From positions 1 to 64,000 of the forward strand of contig CAMCWC010000008.1 of NCBI GenBank assembly GCA_945882415.1: 64,000 bases of DNA, given 5' to 3'. Both the position numbers and the translations under genes were made by a program. The notes under the pieces were generated by a model. The model made no database searches. It saw only the letters and a list, made by a program, of their open reading frames with translations, and was not told the DNA's origin. Positions 24,896 through 34,590 of this stretch are shown in pieces. The DNA is from Chthonomonas calidirosea (GTDB lineage: Bacteria; Armatimonadota; Fimbriimonadia; Fimbriimonadales; Fimbriimonadaceae). How positions within the stretch are numbered: the first letter of the stretch is position 1; every line of letters begins with the position of its first letter.

Positions 24896-27814
24896 GTGCG
24901 TCTACACTTTTTGGCTATGTCATTGCTTGGATTGCTGGCTTCTTCGAGCTCGGCGATTGGTGCCGATCACCTGCCGTCCCAGTCAAGCAACTTGTCAGAC
25001 ATTTCAGACAGGCTAGCGCGAGGTTTTGACCAAACGGGAACGGGGTACATCGCTCGGCAGCCCAATCGGTTTTCCGCGGAGTTTTCGAACAGCGGAGCCG
25101 TGAAGCTCCGGGCGAACGCCGATGGCATCGCCATTCGAACCGTTGCGTTTGGAAGCGGAGCATCACGAGTAACAACCGGCGCGCCCCAAGTCAGCCGAGG
25201 CGTGGACAATTCCGGTTGGCCAAGGCTGAACCTCACGCGACCCAATTTCCGAGAGTGGTATGTCAATGAGCGCGCCGGATTGCACCACTGGATGCAAGTT
25301 CAAAGCAAGCCAGGAATCGGCCAAAACCTGTGGGTCAAGTTGGCTGTCAATGGCGCTACCGGTCTCGAACAGATTGACGAGCAAACGGTGGAGTTCAAAA
25401 CCTCGACGGCCAAGTTTTCCTATGCTGGCCTTTCGGTTTGGGATGCCAACGGAACCGTGCTTCCTGCACATCTCGAAGCCGCAAACGATGCGATGTACGT
25501 TGTGGTCGATGACCAAAATGCTCAGTATCCGGTGACGATCGACCCCGTCTGGACGCAGCAGGCCAAGCTCATTGCCAGCGACGGCGCGAACAGCGACCAA
25601 TTTGGATTCAGCGTTTCCGTATCTGGCAATTTGGCGGTCATTGGTGCACCCTACGTTAACCTGCCCGGCAGTGACTTTGGTGCAGCGTACGTGTACCGTC
25701 GAGAAGGCGTGACTTGGACCCAAGAGGCCAAGCTCGTGGCGTCCGACGGTGCCAGCGGTGACTACCTGGGTTACAGCGTCGGGATCTTCGGCGAAACCGT
25801 GGTGCTTGGCGCATACGGCGACGGTGGTGGCTCCGCTTATGTTTTCGTGCGGAACGGTACGTCCTGGTCGCAACAGCAAAAGTTGATTGGCAGTGATACG
25901 GGATCTTCTGACCAGTTTGGGTTTGCGGTCGGAATTTCTGGAAACACGGTGATCGTCGGTGCCCGGAACGCGGATCCAGGTGGAAGCAATCGCGGGGCGG
26001 GATACGTGTTTGTCCGAAGTGGTAGCACTTGGACCCAGCAGGCGAAGCTCACCGCAAGCGATGGTCGTAACTCGGACCAGCTTGGCTACAGCGTTGGGAT
26101 TTCCGGCGACCGAGTTGTGATGGGCGCTTATGGTGTGGATGCTGGAGCGACAAACGGTGGCGCCGCCTACGTTTATGAGCGGAGTGGAAGCACATGGACG
26201 CAGGCGCTAAAGTTCGTCGCTCCAGACGCCGGCCCCAACGACCGACTCGGTTTTAGCTGCGCCATGTCTGGCGATACTTTCATCACGGGTGCTCGATTTG
26301 CCGATACCGGAGGCACTGACCGTGGTGCCGCGTATGTTGTGTCCAAGGCATCTGGCTCGTGGGCGATGCAAGCAAAGCTCACGGCAAGCAATGCGACGAA
26401 CGGCGATAACTTCGGCTTTGCCGTGGGTATTTCGGGAGACCTCGCGGTGGTTGGCGCATTCAGCTCGGACATCGGCGGCTCAAATCGAGGGGCGGCTTAC
26501 TCCTACACTCGTACGGCGGGAGTTTGGGGATCGGAATCTTTGATCCTGGCTACGGACAGTGCGAACGGAAACCAATTCGGCTGTAGCGTGGGCATCGATG
26601 GAGAGTCCGTTCTCGTTGGCGCGCGACTTGCCGATCCAGGCGGTTCCAACCGAGGTGCGGCATACGCTTACGCGGTCTATCGGACCATGTCGATTAGTTT
26701 TTCGACCCAAGGGGTAACGACCAGTAAGGCAACCACGGGCACGGTTACGATCAGCAGCGCTTCCGCAACCGACACTGTCATCAATCTATCCAGCAGCACA
26801 CCGGCTTTGGCGGTTCCAAGCACCGTCACCGTTCCGGCCGGGTCCACGTCGGCGACCTTCCCGGTTTCCGCCGGTAGCGTTAATGCAGATACAACCGTGA
26901 CTGTGACGGGTACGGCGACGGCGTTCACGTCTGGGACCGGAACGATTATCGTCCGCATCCCTCGAGTCGGTGGCGTCACGTTTGACCGTACGCAAGTTGA
27001 AACGGGGCAAACGGCGATGGCAACCATCTTGCTGCAGGCACCGGCTCCAGTCGGCGGAATGACCGTCAACCTGAGCAACTCGATGCCGAGCGCGCTCGAA
27101 TGCCCGGCGACTGTTTCGGTGCCGATGGGGGCCACGCGTGCTTCCGTACTGGTCACAGGAAAGCCGGTCCCAACGGACTTCACGGCTAAAGTTACGGCAA
27201 CGCCTACGTTCAGCGAAAAGTCGGCCACGATTCTCGTCAAGCATGGCGCAGTCTTGAGCGCGTTCAGTTTCCAGGAGTCCAGCATCTCGACTTTTGGAAG
27301 CACGGTGGGAATGGTCACCCTCACCGCGCCGGCGCCGGTCGGTGGGGTCGAGATCGCTCTGAGCACAAGTTCAAACCGCTTGACGGTTCCCGCAACCGTC
27401 ACCGTGCCAGAAGGGGCCACATCGGCTACCTTCCCGGCAGAGAGCGGTGCGCTATCGCATCCATCAGTCGTTGTTCAGGCCTCCAGCAGTGGAGTGACTC
27501 GCACAAGTTCTGTCGCCATCGTGCGTAGCGCGATCACCTCGGTCACCGCTCCGTCCAGCGTTGTCTCTGGAGACTCAGCAATCATGACCATCTCTATCAC
27601 CGGGGTTGCACCGGCAAGCGGGACGGTTGTGACGCTTGGCACAGACGCCCCGGCGGTGGCGTCCCTGCCCGCTTCGGTGATCATTCCAGCCGGTCAAAGC
27701 TCGGTGCAGGTGACGGTTATCACGACTCTTGGTAAGCGTGGGCGAGTGAACCTCTACGCAAATCTCCAGGGTCAAGGCACCAAGAGTGCTCGAATGGAAG
27801 TCACAGAGAACTAG
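24896..27814 (+). CDS. Large secreted FG-GAP repeat protein with C-terminal Ig-like domains
   Basis: This 972-residue extracellular protein has about seven FG-GAP/integrin-alpha-like blades (residues ~220-600), each of the form QAKL-ASDG--SDQFG-SV-ISG---V-GA---D--GSNRGAAYVY. Three to four Ig-like modules with VTVPAGSTSATFPV-type strands follow (about 605-970). GTG 24896 gives the best signal peptide (RLHFLAMSLLGLLASSSSAIGA); ATG 24917 and TTG 24890 are alternatives. AATTAT lies 6 nt before the GTG, so a leaderless transcript is plausible. The role is probably adhesion or a surface-display scaffold, inferred from fold only. There is no C-terminal sorting motif that I recognise. It meets the DUF488 gene tail-to-tail with a 4-bp overlap. 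Confidence 0.87.
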   Translation: MRLHFLAMSLLGLLASSSSAIGADHLPSQSSNLSDISDRLARGFDQTGTGYIARQPNRFSAEFSNSGAVKLRANADGIAIRTVAFGSGASRVTTGAPQVSRGVDNSGWPRLNLTRPNFREWYVNERAGLHHWMQVQSKPGIGQNLWVKLAVNGATGLEQIDEQTVEFKTSTAKFSYAGLSVWDANGTVLPAHLEAANDAMYVVVDDQNAQYPVTIDPVWTQQAKLIASDGANSDQFGFSVSVSGNLAVIGAPYVNLPGSDFGAAYVYRREGVTWTQEAKLVASDGASGDYLGYSVGIFGETVVLGAYGDGGGSAYVFVRNGTSWSQQQKLIGSDTGSSDQFGFAVGISGNTVIVGARNADPGGSNRGAGYVFVRSGSTWTQQAKLTASDGRNSDQLGYSVGISGDRVVMGAYGVDAGATNGGAAYVYERSGSTWTQALKFVAPDAGPNDRLGFSCAMSGDTFITGARFADTGGTDRGAAYVVSKASGSWAMQAKLTASNATNGDNFGFAVGISGDLAVVGAFSSDIGGSNRGAAYSYTRTAGVWGSESLILATDSANGNQFGCSVGIDGESVLVGARLADPGGSNRGAAYAYAVYRTMSISFSTQGVTTSKATTGTVTISSASATDTVINLSSSTPALAVPSTVTVPAGSTSATFPVSAGSVNADTTVTVTGTATAFTSGTGTIIVRIPRVGGVTFDRTQVETGQTAMATILLQAPAPVGGMTVNLSNSMPSALECPATVSVPMGATRASVLVTGKPVPTDFTAKVTATPTFSEKSATILVKHGAVLSAFSFQESSISTFGSTVGMVTLTAPAPVGGVEIALSTSSNRLTVPATVTVPEGATSATFPAESGALSHPSVVVQASSSGVTRTSSVAIVRSAITSVTAPSSVVSGDSAIMTISITGVAPASGTVVTLGTDAPAVASLPASVIIPAGQSSVQVTVITTLGKRGRVNLYANLQGQGTKSARMEVTEN

Positions 27815-28317
27815 AACAGACTCGCTTGAGGGGGAATCGATTCCACTGCGACCACTCGTTGCGGAACCGGTTCCCCTTCGTCGTTTAAGTGCATCAACTC
27901 CACGCCGCGATCCAAGAGCGCGGGCCCGAGCAGTCGTGAGCGATGACAGCGGTGCGGTCGGAGACAGCCGCACATCAAGCACAAGAACCGGTCTGGACTC
28001 TCAGCCGCTTTCAACAGTCGATCGATCCCAAGTGCAAGCTTTGGCTCGTCGAAAAGGGGTGGTAACTCCACGGCCTCGGGATCTTTGCACAGCATCGGAC
28101 TGTCGGCAATTCCGCCCAGGGTGTCGCCCATGTAGACATAGCGAAGACCGGTCGGTGGCAGGAGGCGTTCTAGGTTCTCGCGCCGAAAATCAGTCCAGTA
28201 GCTGGATTGCGGCACGCTGCGGACATCTACAAGGTGAGTCACCCGGTGCCGCTTCATCAGCTCGATGAACGCCGGAAATCCCCGGTTGCCGTAGCCGGCG
28301 GTCAGGATCGGGTTCAA
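27811..28317 (-). CDS. DUF488 family protein
   Basis: This 168-residue cytoplasmic protein matches DUF488: GYGNRGFPAFIELMKRH near the start, LVDVRSVPQSSYWTDFRRENLE, YMGDTLGG, and the cysteine-rich LMCGCLRPHRCHRSRLLG motif. The biochemical role is unknown. The start is TTG 28317, 1 nt behind the stop of the coiled-coil protein, making it the last gene of the oppA-like/coaD operon. Confidence 0.85.
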   Translation of the reverse strand: MNPILTAGYGNRGFPAFIELMKRHRVTHLVDVRSVPQSSYWTDFRRENLERLLPPTGLRYVYMGDTLGGIADSPMLCKDPEAVELPPLFDEPKLALGIDRLLKAAESPDRFLCLMCGCLRPHRCHRSRLLGPALLDRGVELMHLNDEGEPVPQRVVAVESIPPQASLF

Positions 28318-28318
28318 G

Positions 28319-28873
28319 TCACTTGACCTTGACGTTCTGCGGCGCGGGCTTGGCTTCCACCGAAGGGGCCATTTCCTGCTTGCCGGCGTTCACCGTGGTC
28401 ATCGCTTTACTGAGAACATGCTCGAGTTGCGACAGTACGTCGTAGGCATACTTCTCGGCTCCGCGCCGCATCTGAAGCGAGTCTCTGTCCGCAGCGTTTC
28501 GAATCTCTTCGCTTTGAGCCTTACTGAGCTTCAGGACTTCACTCTCGGCGACCATCTGCTGCTGCTTCAATCTCGCTTGTTCGAGGATCCGCTCTGCTTC
28601 TTGCTGCGCTTCTACGAGGATCCGTTCGGCATCCTTTTGCGCGTTCAACAGCGTGAGGGCAACGTCCTCTTTGGCACTTTCGAGCAGCCGCTCACTTTCG
28701 CGGGCAGTGTTTGCTGCCGTTTTCATTTCTTGCGGCAAGCTCGCACGAATCTTGGTGATGAGCAGCGAAATCTCGTCCTTGTCTAGCCCCCAATAAAGCG
28801 GAATGCCAGGAAGATGTGAAGGCTTCTCAATCGTTAAATCGTGTAGTTGATCCAGGAGGCGAAGGGTGTCCAT
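28319..28873 (-). CDS. Coiled-coil protein, DivIVA/SepIVA-like or ATP-synthase-B-like
   Basis: This 184-residue protein is mostly one long charged helix (about residues 45-140) with heptad-like EAQQEAERILEQARLKQQQ repeats, after a short ordered head (LRLLDQLHDLTIEKPSHLPG). It lacks a signal peptide. Proteins like this often sit next to coaD in other phyla and resemble DivIVA/SepIVA septum-associated factors; membership here is inferred from shape and context. It starts 18 nt after coaD and ends 1 nt before DUF488. Confidence 0.78.
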   Translation of the reverse strand: MDTLRLLDQLHDLTIEKPSHLPGIPLYWGLDKDEISLLITKIRASLPQEMKTAANTARESERLLESAKEDVALTLLNAQKDAERILVEAQQEAERILEQARLKQQQMVAESEVLKLSKAQSEEIRNAADRDSLQMRRGAEKYAYDVLSQLEHVLSKAMTTVNAGKQEMAPSVEAKPAPQNVKVK

Positions 28874-28891
28874 TGAGAGCAGTTGTCTAGT

Positions 28892-29413
28892 TTAGCCGTG
28901 TTGCGAAGTTTCCATCGCCGGAATATGATCCCGTGCTTCGAGCGCCGCCGCGACAATGGGGACAACTGGCTCGGGAACGAGGGTGGAATAGTCTCCGCCG
29001 AGGACCGCCACTTCGCGGACCATCGAACTGCTGAGGTAGCTATAATCCCAGCGAGTCATAAGAAAGACGCTGTCGACGTCGCTCGCGAGTCGCCGATTGA
29101 TCATCGCCATCTGAAATTCGTACTCAAAATCGGCCGTCGCCCGAAGGCCCCGAACAATCGACTTTGCGCCGACGCTCCTCGCGTATTCAACCAACAGCCC
29201 GCTGAAGCTTGCGACTTCCACGTTCGGAAAGTGGGCAGTCGAAAGCCGAAGGGCTTCGATGCGTTGATCGGTGGTCAGCAACGGCCGCTTAGCCGAATTG
29301 ACGCCCACCGCGATGATCAGTCGATCAAAGAGGTGAGTTGCCCGCTCGATGACATCAAGATGCCCGAGAGTCGGCGGGTCGAAGCTCCCGGGGTAGATGG
29401 CAAGCATTTTCAT
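28892..29413 (-). CDS. coaD: Phosphopantetheine adenylyltransferase
   Basis: CoaD joins ATP and 4'-phosphopantetheine to dephospho-CoA, the penultimate step of coenzyme A synthesis. The nucleotidyltransferase motif YPGSFDPPTLGH (Thr15, His18) and the C-terminal YSYLSSSMVREVA signature are intact, along with SIVRGLRATADFEYE. Length (173) is slightly over the typical ~160. ATG 29413 overlaps the upstream TGA by 1 nt (TGATG); ATG 29407 is a possible alternative. coaE, the next enzyme, is at 45.7 kb in this window. Confidence 0.96.
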   Translation of the reverse strand: MKMLAIYPGSFDPPTLGHLDVIERATHLFDRLIIAVGVNSAKRPLLTTDQRIEALRLSTAHFPNVEVASFSGLLVEYARSVGAKSIVRGLRATADFEYEFQMAMINRRLASDVDSVFLMTRWDYSYLSSSMVREVAVLGGDYSTLVPEPVVPIVAAALEARDHIPAMETSQHG

Positions 29414-30993
29414 CACTTTTCGGCAATTTCTACCGTGGTATGCACCATAGTGCCAAAAAGATTCGTGCGCAAGCCCTTAACCTGAGGTTTGACCAAAATC
29501 ATGTCCCGACCGAAATAAGCCGGAATGCGGGCCGCGTCTTCGAGAAGGAGATCTTCGGCCTGTTGGTACATGGCCCGCCGCTTTTCTACATCTGGCTCGA
29601 CATCTGCCCGTGCGCAGAGATCATCGACTTTGGCATTTGAATACCCGTCGCGGTTTTCGACCGCTTTGCTGGTCAGCAGGAAGCTGATGAAGTTTTCGGG
29701 ATCGAGGTAGTCAGCGAACCAACTCAGGCCAACGAACTGAAGCTTCTTGGCGTTTCTTGCTTCAAGGAACGTTCGCCATTCCATTGCCCGGGTCGCGACT
29801 TCAACGCCGAGATTCTTCTTCAGATCGGTCACCGTCGAGACGGCGAGGAGCTGGCTATCCGGCCGACCTTCTCGGTAAGTAATCGTTAGCGGCGGAAGTC
29901 CCTTTCCGCCGGGATATCCCGCCTGGGCGAGCAGATCGCGCGCCGTGGCTGGATCGAACGGGATGCCCTTGATGTCCGGTCGATGGCCATCAATGCCCGC
30001 CGGGATGAAGCCTTTAGCCTCGGGGAGGTGGATGATGTCCCCGGCAATCTTTGCGCGGTTAATTGCCATCGCAAAGGCCTTCCGAACCCGAACGTCCTTG
30101 AAAGGAGCGTAGAGCCCCTGGTTCATTCCGATGTAGTAAATCGCTGGTCGATCTACTGCCTTTAGTTCGGCTTTGAGCTTTGCATCGGACTCTACGGCAG
30201 GAAGGTCTTGCCGCTCGAGGGTCAGAATGTCCAACTCATTGTTTCGATACTTCAGAAGGCGCGTGGAAGCGTCCTTTATCACCGGCCGAACGAGTTTTCC
30301 AATCTTTGGCGCACCCAGATAGTAGTCCGCAAACGGAGCCATTTCGAGCTGTTGGTCCTTGTCGTACTTCGCCAGCTTAAACGGACCCGTGCCGATCACT
30401 TCTTCGATGTCGTTGATCTCCTCGTCTTTAGCGGTCTCCTTTGCGACCACGAAGGCGCATGGGTAAGTCAACTTTCCGAGGAAGTACGGTCGAGGCTTGT
30501 CGATGGTGATCTTGATCGTTTTGCTGTCAACCACTACGAGACCGGAAATCTCTTTCGCTTTGCCTTCGAAGCGCTCAGCAAAGCCAACGATGTCGGCCAA
30601 GTAGCTTCCCGCGGTTGGGGATCCAAATTTAGGATCGCTGTTGCGCTCCAAGCTGAACTTCACGTCCTCGGCGGTGACGTCTCGTCCGTTGTGAAACTTC
30701 GCGTTCGCACGGAGCTTCATGACGTAGGTCTTGCCGCCGTTCTCCATTGTCCAGCTTTCGGCTAGCTGGGGGATGATCTTGTTCTCCTCGGAGTAACTCA
30801 CCAGACCTTCGTAGAGGTTCTGAATGAGGTCGCCGGTGTCGACATCCTGCACTTTGCCGGGATCCAGCGTTGTGGGCGAGGTGTGCATCGCGTACCGGAA
30901 GGTGGACGTCGAGGATGTATTCCGCTTGCTGAACCCACCCTGGCTGCAGCCAGCGAGCAATACGGGAACGAGGAGCCAAGAACTTCGTTTCAA
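29413..30993 (-). CDS. Oligopeptide/dipeptide-type ABC substrate-binding lipoprotein
   Basis: This 526-residue SBP family 5 receptor starts with a lipoprotein signal (VPVLLAGC, lipobox Cys16). Family landmarks are SPTTLDPGKVQDVDTGDLIQNLYEGL, NAKFHNGRDVTAEDVKFSLER, VIGTGPFKL and VRKAFAMAINRAKI. It probably binds peptides or another small solute at the membrane. No OppB/C/D/F partner is in the window, so it is an orphan receptor. The start is TTG 30993; TAACAT ends 7 nt upstream and there is no Shine-Dalgarno. It heads the operon with coaD, a coiled-coil protein and DUF488. Confidence 0.9.
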   Translation of the reverse strand: MKRSSWLLVPVLLAGCSQGGFSKRNTSSTSTFRYAMHTSPTTLDPGKVQDVDTGDLIQNLYEGLVSYSEENKIIPQLAESWTMENGGKTYVMKLRANAKFHNGRDVTAEDVKFSLERNSDPKFGSPTAGSYLADIVGFAERFEGKAKEISGLVVVDSKTIKITIDKPRPYFLGKLTYPCAFVVAKETAKDEEINDIEEVIGTGPFKLAKYDKDQQLEMAPFADYYLGAPKIGKLVRPVIKDASTRLLKYRNNELDILTLERQDLPAVESDAKLKAELKAVDRPAIYYIGMNQGLYAPFKDVRVRKAFAMAINRAKIAGDIIHLPEAKGFIPAGIDGHRPDIKGIPFDPATARDLLAQAGYPGGKGLPPLTITYREGRPDSQLLAVSTVTDLKKNLGVEVATRAMEWRTFLEARNAKKLQFVGLSWFADYLDPENFISFLLTSKAVENRDGYSNAKVDDLCARADVEPDVEKRRAMYQQAEDLLLEDAARIPAYFGRDMILVKPQVKGLRTNLFGTMVHTTVEIAEK

Positions 30994-31000
30994 GGCGGAT

Positions 31001-31028
31001 ATGTTACACCCGGTTTTGCAAAATCAAA
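31001..31028 (-). promoter_or_regulatory. Candidate promoter of the SBP/coaD operon
   Basis: On the reverse strand TTTGAT (31028-31023) is followed after 16 bp by TAACAT (31006-31001), then 7 nt and the TTG start. The -35 abuts the A-tract of the secA terminator. The spacing suggests a leaderless transcript. Confidence 0.45.
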
Positions 31029-31030
31029 GC

Positions 31031-31062
31031 GAAAAAAAGACCCCGTTTGAATTCAAACGGGG
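31031..31062 (-). terminator. Rho-independent terminator of secA
   Basis: A perfect 22-bp palindrome (31041-31062, arms CCCCGTTTG/CAAACGGGG around AATT) is followed on the reverse strand by TCTTTTTTT. It lies about 75 nt after the secA stop. Confidence 0.93.
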
Positions 31063-31138
31063 TACCTGATGAGTAATTGCAGTCTGTCACAACCGCATTG
31101 ACATCTTGTTGACGACGAGTTTCTCCAGAGGTTCCCGG

Positions 31139-34100
31139 TTAGATCACGCCATCGGCACGAAGTTGCTTGTAATGGCACTCCTTGAACTTGTGACCGCTTC
31201 CGCAAGGACAAACGTCATTTCGACCGACACGCTTCGCATCGATGTCCTTGGGAAACGGCAAAGTGCCTGGCTCGGCCTTCGTCATCGTTGCCACGCCACC
31301 CGACTCGGTGCCTTCCGGTAGCGCCGGAGCACCGCCGAGGAGATCGAGTTCGAGTGGAGTTGGATTCTCCACCTGAATGTTCATGCGGAAGATGAGCTTT
31401 GCCGCATCGGTTCGGATTCCCTTATCGGTGCGCTGGAAGAGATCGTAGGTCTCTCGCTTGTAAGCGACCAGCGGGTCAACCTGACCATAACCGCGGAGGC
31501 TGATACCGTCTCGAACGTACTCGACCATCTGCAGGTGGTCCATCCAGCGATCGTTGACCGCCTTGAGGATGACAAACCGCTCGAGTTCGTTCATTGCGTC
31601 GCTCAGGCGAGCAACCTTCTCGTCGTAAGCTTTCATCGCGACGCCGTAGAGAAACTCGACCAGCTCTGGGCCGGGCTGATACTGCTCCAGCTCGCTTAGG
31701 GTGACGTGGTCGACCAGCGGGAAGAGCTCGTTCGCGTCTTCAAACAGCGCCGAGTGGTCGTAGAACTGCTCGCCGGAGGTCTCGTCCACCATCCAAGCAT
31801 CGTCCACGAGTTCGGCCATTGCTTCGCGCAAGTAGGCCTGAAGCTCCGTTCGGACATCCTTGCCCAACAGCACTTCTCGTCGCATTCCATAGACGTGTTC
31901 GCGCTGGGCGTTGAGAACGTCGTCGTATTCGAGAACGTGCTTTCGGGCCTCGAAGAAGTGGTTTTCGATGCGCTGCTGGGTCTTCTCGATCATGCGCGAG
32001 AGGAACCGCGTGTCCACCATTTCCATTGGCGGCCACATCTTCAGCGCCGGGTTCTCCATCATGTTCGCGTTAAAGATCTTCCAGAGGTGATCTTCGAGCG
32101 CGACGAAGAATCGCGATTCGCCTGGGTCGCCCTGTCGTCCGGCTCGACCTCGGAGCTGGTTGTCAATTCGGCGAGACTCGTGTCGCTCCGTTCCGAGGAT
32201 GAACAGACCGCCAAGGGCGCGGACTTCTTCGGCGGCAGCGCGTCGCTCTTGGTCGTCCAACGGAAGCGGCGGAGCGGCTCGCTCCATTCCGCCACGTCGG
32301 AAGCTGACGTAGGTGTCGCCGTACTCGTCGAGTCCGTCTTGTGCGACCTCGGTTTGAGCGCGAGCTTGTCGTACGAGCTCGTCCTCAACACGTCCGCCGA
32401 GCAGAATGTCAACGCCTCGACCGGCCATGTTCGTGGCGATCGTGACGGCGCCCTTTCGTCCGGCTTCCGCGATGATGACGGCTTCGCCTTCGTGGTTCTT
32501 TGCGTTCAGAACGTTGTGGGGGATTCCGTGCTTGAGCGCTTCTCGGAGATATTCCTCGGCTTCGGTCGGGAGCTTGAACTCGTTCAGGCACCACGAGATG
32601 TGGTCGCCCTTGAAAAGGTCAGCTTCCAGATCGATCTTGGCAAGCAACGTGTTGAGGCTTTGCTTATCGATGTCGGGAAGATTCGTTTCGTAAAGTCGCT
32701 TCGCTTCTGCGCCGCTTTCGCCCTTGAGGTCCTTCTTGATCTCAACCCGCTCTCGGAGTCGATAGATCAAAACCAGTCGCTGAAGCATGTCGCCGGTCAA
32801 TCGCGCGGAGACTCGCTCCGACATTTCGATGGATCGCGTTCCAACCAGAACGGGCTGTTGCTTGGAATAAAGGCGAAGGAGTTCCCAGCCGATGCCTCGG
32901 AATTTTGCCTCAATGGTCTTGTAGATCAGGTCGGCTTGGTCTTCTCGCTTGCTCGGACGGTGGGTGGGCACCGAGACCACGTCGAGGCCATAAATCTTTC
33001 GGAATTCGTCCTCTTCGGTCTTGGCCGTACCGGTCATTCCGCCGAGCTTTTCGTAAAGTCGGAACAGGTTCTGGAAGGTGATGGTCGCAACCGTCTGGCT
33101 CTCTCGCTGAACGGTGACGCCTTCCTTCGCCTCGAGGGCTTGGTGCAGGCCATCGCTGAAGCGGCGACCGAACATCATTCGACCCGTGTTTTCGTCAACG
33201 ATTACGACCTCGCCCGATCGGACAACGTAGTCAATGTCCTTGTCGAAGAGTGCGTGCGCTTTGACACTGGCGTTGACGTGGTGGAACAATCGCGGATCGG
33301 CGGCGATGTTCTCGATCTCCATCATCTGCTCAATCATGTCCATGCCTTCTTCGGTAAGGCTGGCGCTGTGATTCTTCTTGTCCGCCGTGAAGTGGACCTC
33401 GGGTTGAAGCTGCTTGACGTATTCGTTGACCTTTGCGTAAACGCTAACGTCTTCGTTCGAAGGACCGCTGATGATGTGCGGGGTTCGTGCTTCGTCGATG
33501 AGGATCGAGTCGACTTCGTCAACGATCGCGAAGTTCAGCTCGCGCATGACAAGTTCGCCTTCGCTGAACGCCATGTTGTCGCGCAGATAGTCGAAGCCAA
33601 ATTCGTGGTTCGTCCCGTAAACGATGTCGCAGCCGTAAGCATCGCGTCGCGAACATGGCACCAGGTTCATGTATCGCGGGTCTTCCATCGCGTTTGCGCC
33701 GGGCACGTAGAGGTAAGAACCGCCTAGCTCATCGCTGTCCTGGCTTTGGCCCTGGATGATTCCGACGCTCAAGCCCATGAAGTGGTAGATCGGCCCCATC
33801 CAGACGGCGTCTCGTCGAGCAAGGTAGTCGTTGACCGTAACAAGATGCGCGCCCTTTCCGGGAAGTGCGTTGAGGACCATCGGCGCGACGGCAACGAGGG
33901 TCTTTCCTTCACCGGTCTTCATTTCGGCGATTCGGCCCTGGTGGAGAACCGTTCCTCCGATCAGCTGAACGTCGAATTGGCGCATGCCGAGGGCTCGGCG
34001 ACTGACCTCTCGGACAACCGCGAATACTTCGGGCAGCATCTTGTCGAGGCTTTCGCCGCCAGCGACACGCGACTTGAACTCGTGCGAAATTGCCTTGAGT

Positions 34101-34216
34101 TCGTCGTCCGTGAGGTTGGTGTAGTTGGCTTCGAGGCCGTTGATTTTGGTGATGATCGGCGAGACGGCGTCTACGTCGCGTCGGCTAGTGTCGAAAAGTT
34201 TGCGTAAAAAGTTCAT
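31139..34216 (-). CDS. secA: Preprotein translocase ATPase
   Basis: SecA drives Sec-dependent protein export at the inner membrane. The 1025-residue sequence has Walker A KTGEGKT (Lys105), DEVD/DEAR (233-243), the preprotein cross-linking domain, NBD2 motifs (AGRKGAVTIATNMAGRG and RGRAGRQGDPGES) and a C-terminal zinc finger (CPCGSGHKFKECH) that contacts SecB or ribosomes. It is about 125 residues longer than E. coli SecA. Extra segments lie in NBD1 (about 157-190), in NBD2 between SIEMSE and GIPHNVLNAK (about 472-558), and in the variable subdomain. It is monocistronic, ended by a strong terminator. Confidence 0.97.
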   Translation of the reverse strand: MNFLRKLFDTSRRDVDAVSPIITKINGLEANYTNLTDDELKAISHEFKSRVAGGESLDKMLPEVFAVVREVSRRALGMRQFDVQLIGGTVLHQGRIAEMKTGEGKTLVAVAPMVLNALPGKGAHLVTVNDYLARRDAVWMGPIYHFMGLSVGIIQGQSQDSDELGGSYLYVPGANAMEDPRYMNLVPCSRRDAYGCDIVYGTNHEFGFDYLRDNMAFSEGELVMRELNFAIVDEVDSILIDEARTPHIISGPSNEDVSVYAKVNEYVKQLQPEVHFTADKKNHSASLTEEGMDMIEQMMEIENIAADPRLFHHVNASVKAHALFDKDIDYVVRSGEVVIVDENTGRMMFGRRFSDGLHQALEAKEGVTVQRESQTVATITFQNLFRLYEKLGGMTGTAKTEEDEFRKIYGLDVVSVPTHRPSKREDQADLIYKTIEAKFRGIGWELLRLYSKQQPVLVGTRSIEMSERVSARLTGDMLQRLVLIYRLRERVEIKKDLKGESGAEAKRLYETNLPDIDKQSLNTLLAKIDLEADLFKGDHISWCLNEFKLPTEAEEYLREALKHGIPHNVLNAKNHEGEAVIIAEAGRKGAVTIATNMAGRGVDILLGGRVEDELVRQARAQTEVAQDGLDEYGDTYVSFRRGGMERAAPPLPLDDQERRAAAEEVRALGGLFILGTERHESRRIDNQLRGRAGRQGDPGESRFFVALEDHLWKIFNANMMENPALKMWPPMEMVDTRFLSRMIEKTQQRIENHFFEARKHVLEYDDVLNAQREHVYGMRREVLLGKDVRTELQAYLREAMAELVDDAWMVDETSGEQFYDHSALFEDANELFPLVDHVTLSELEQYQPGPELVEFLYGVAMKAYDEKVARLSDAMNELERFVILKAVNDRWMDHLQMVEYVRDGISLRGYGQVDPLVAYKRETYDLFQRTDKGIRTDAAKLIFRMNIQVENPTPLELDLLGGAPALPEGTESGGVATMTKAEPGTLPFPKDIDAKRVGRNDVCPCGSGHKFKECHYKQLRADGVI

Positions 34217-34296
34217 GTGGATAGGCCGGAGGTTTTCCGTGGGTTGGACCTCGCGCTAGGCGCAAGGGAAGGGAACCGAGGGGAGCGGGATTTTGC

Positions 34297-34590
34297 TCAG
34301 GCCACGGGTCCAGCACGGTTTCGGCGGCACTTTCGGCGGCCCGCCACTTCGCTTGGGCACTCATCGGAATCGATCCGAGTGCTCGGCTGCTTTGGCGCTT
34401 GCGCTGCAATGGGTTCCGGTTTTGCCGGGGTTTCGGGAATCTCCCGAGAAATTTCGTTTACCCACGCCAGCGTCAAATTCCGGCTCATGCGGCTGATGGC
34501 GAGTTGCCGAGCCGCGTCCGAAACGCTAGGGTCGTGTGCCCATGTGCCCTGCCAAAGGATCAGGAATAGGGCGGGAAGAAACGAAAACAT
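34297..34590 (-). CDS. Small exported protein, unknown
   Basis: This 97-residue protein starts at ATG 34590 with a hydrophobic signal (MFSFLPALFLILWQGTWA). A helical region (SDAARQLAISRMSRNLTLAWVNEI) leads into a Pro/Ala-rich and then Arg-rich tail (KPEPIAAQAPKQP). CATAAT ends 10 nt before the ATG, which supports the start. It is leftward, 80 bp ahead of secA. No family is recognised and a chance frame cannot be excluded. Confidence 0.5.
   Translation of the reverse strand: MFSFLPALFLILWQGTWAHDPSVSDAARQLAISRMSRNLTLAWVNEISREIPETPAKPEPIAAQAPKQPSTRIDSDECPSEVAGRRKCRRNRAGPVA

Noticed and set aside
31706-33727. Long open frame antisense to secA (673 codons)
   Set aside because: SecA on the other strand has all family motifs. 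The antisense frame is open because CGA and TTC/GAC-rich codons give few stops in reverse. Its translation has no recognisable domain.
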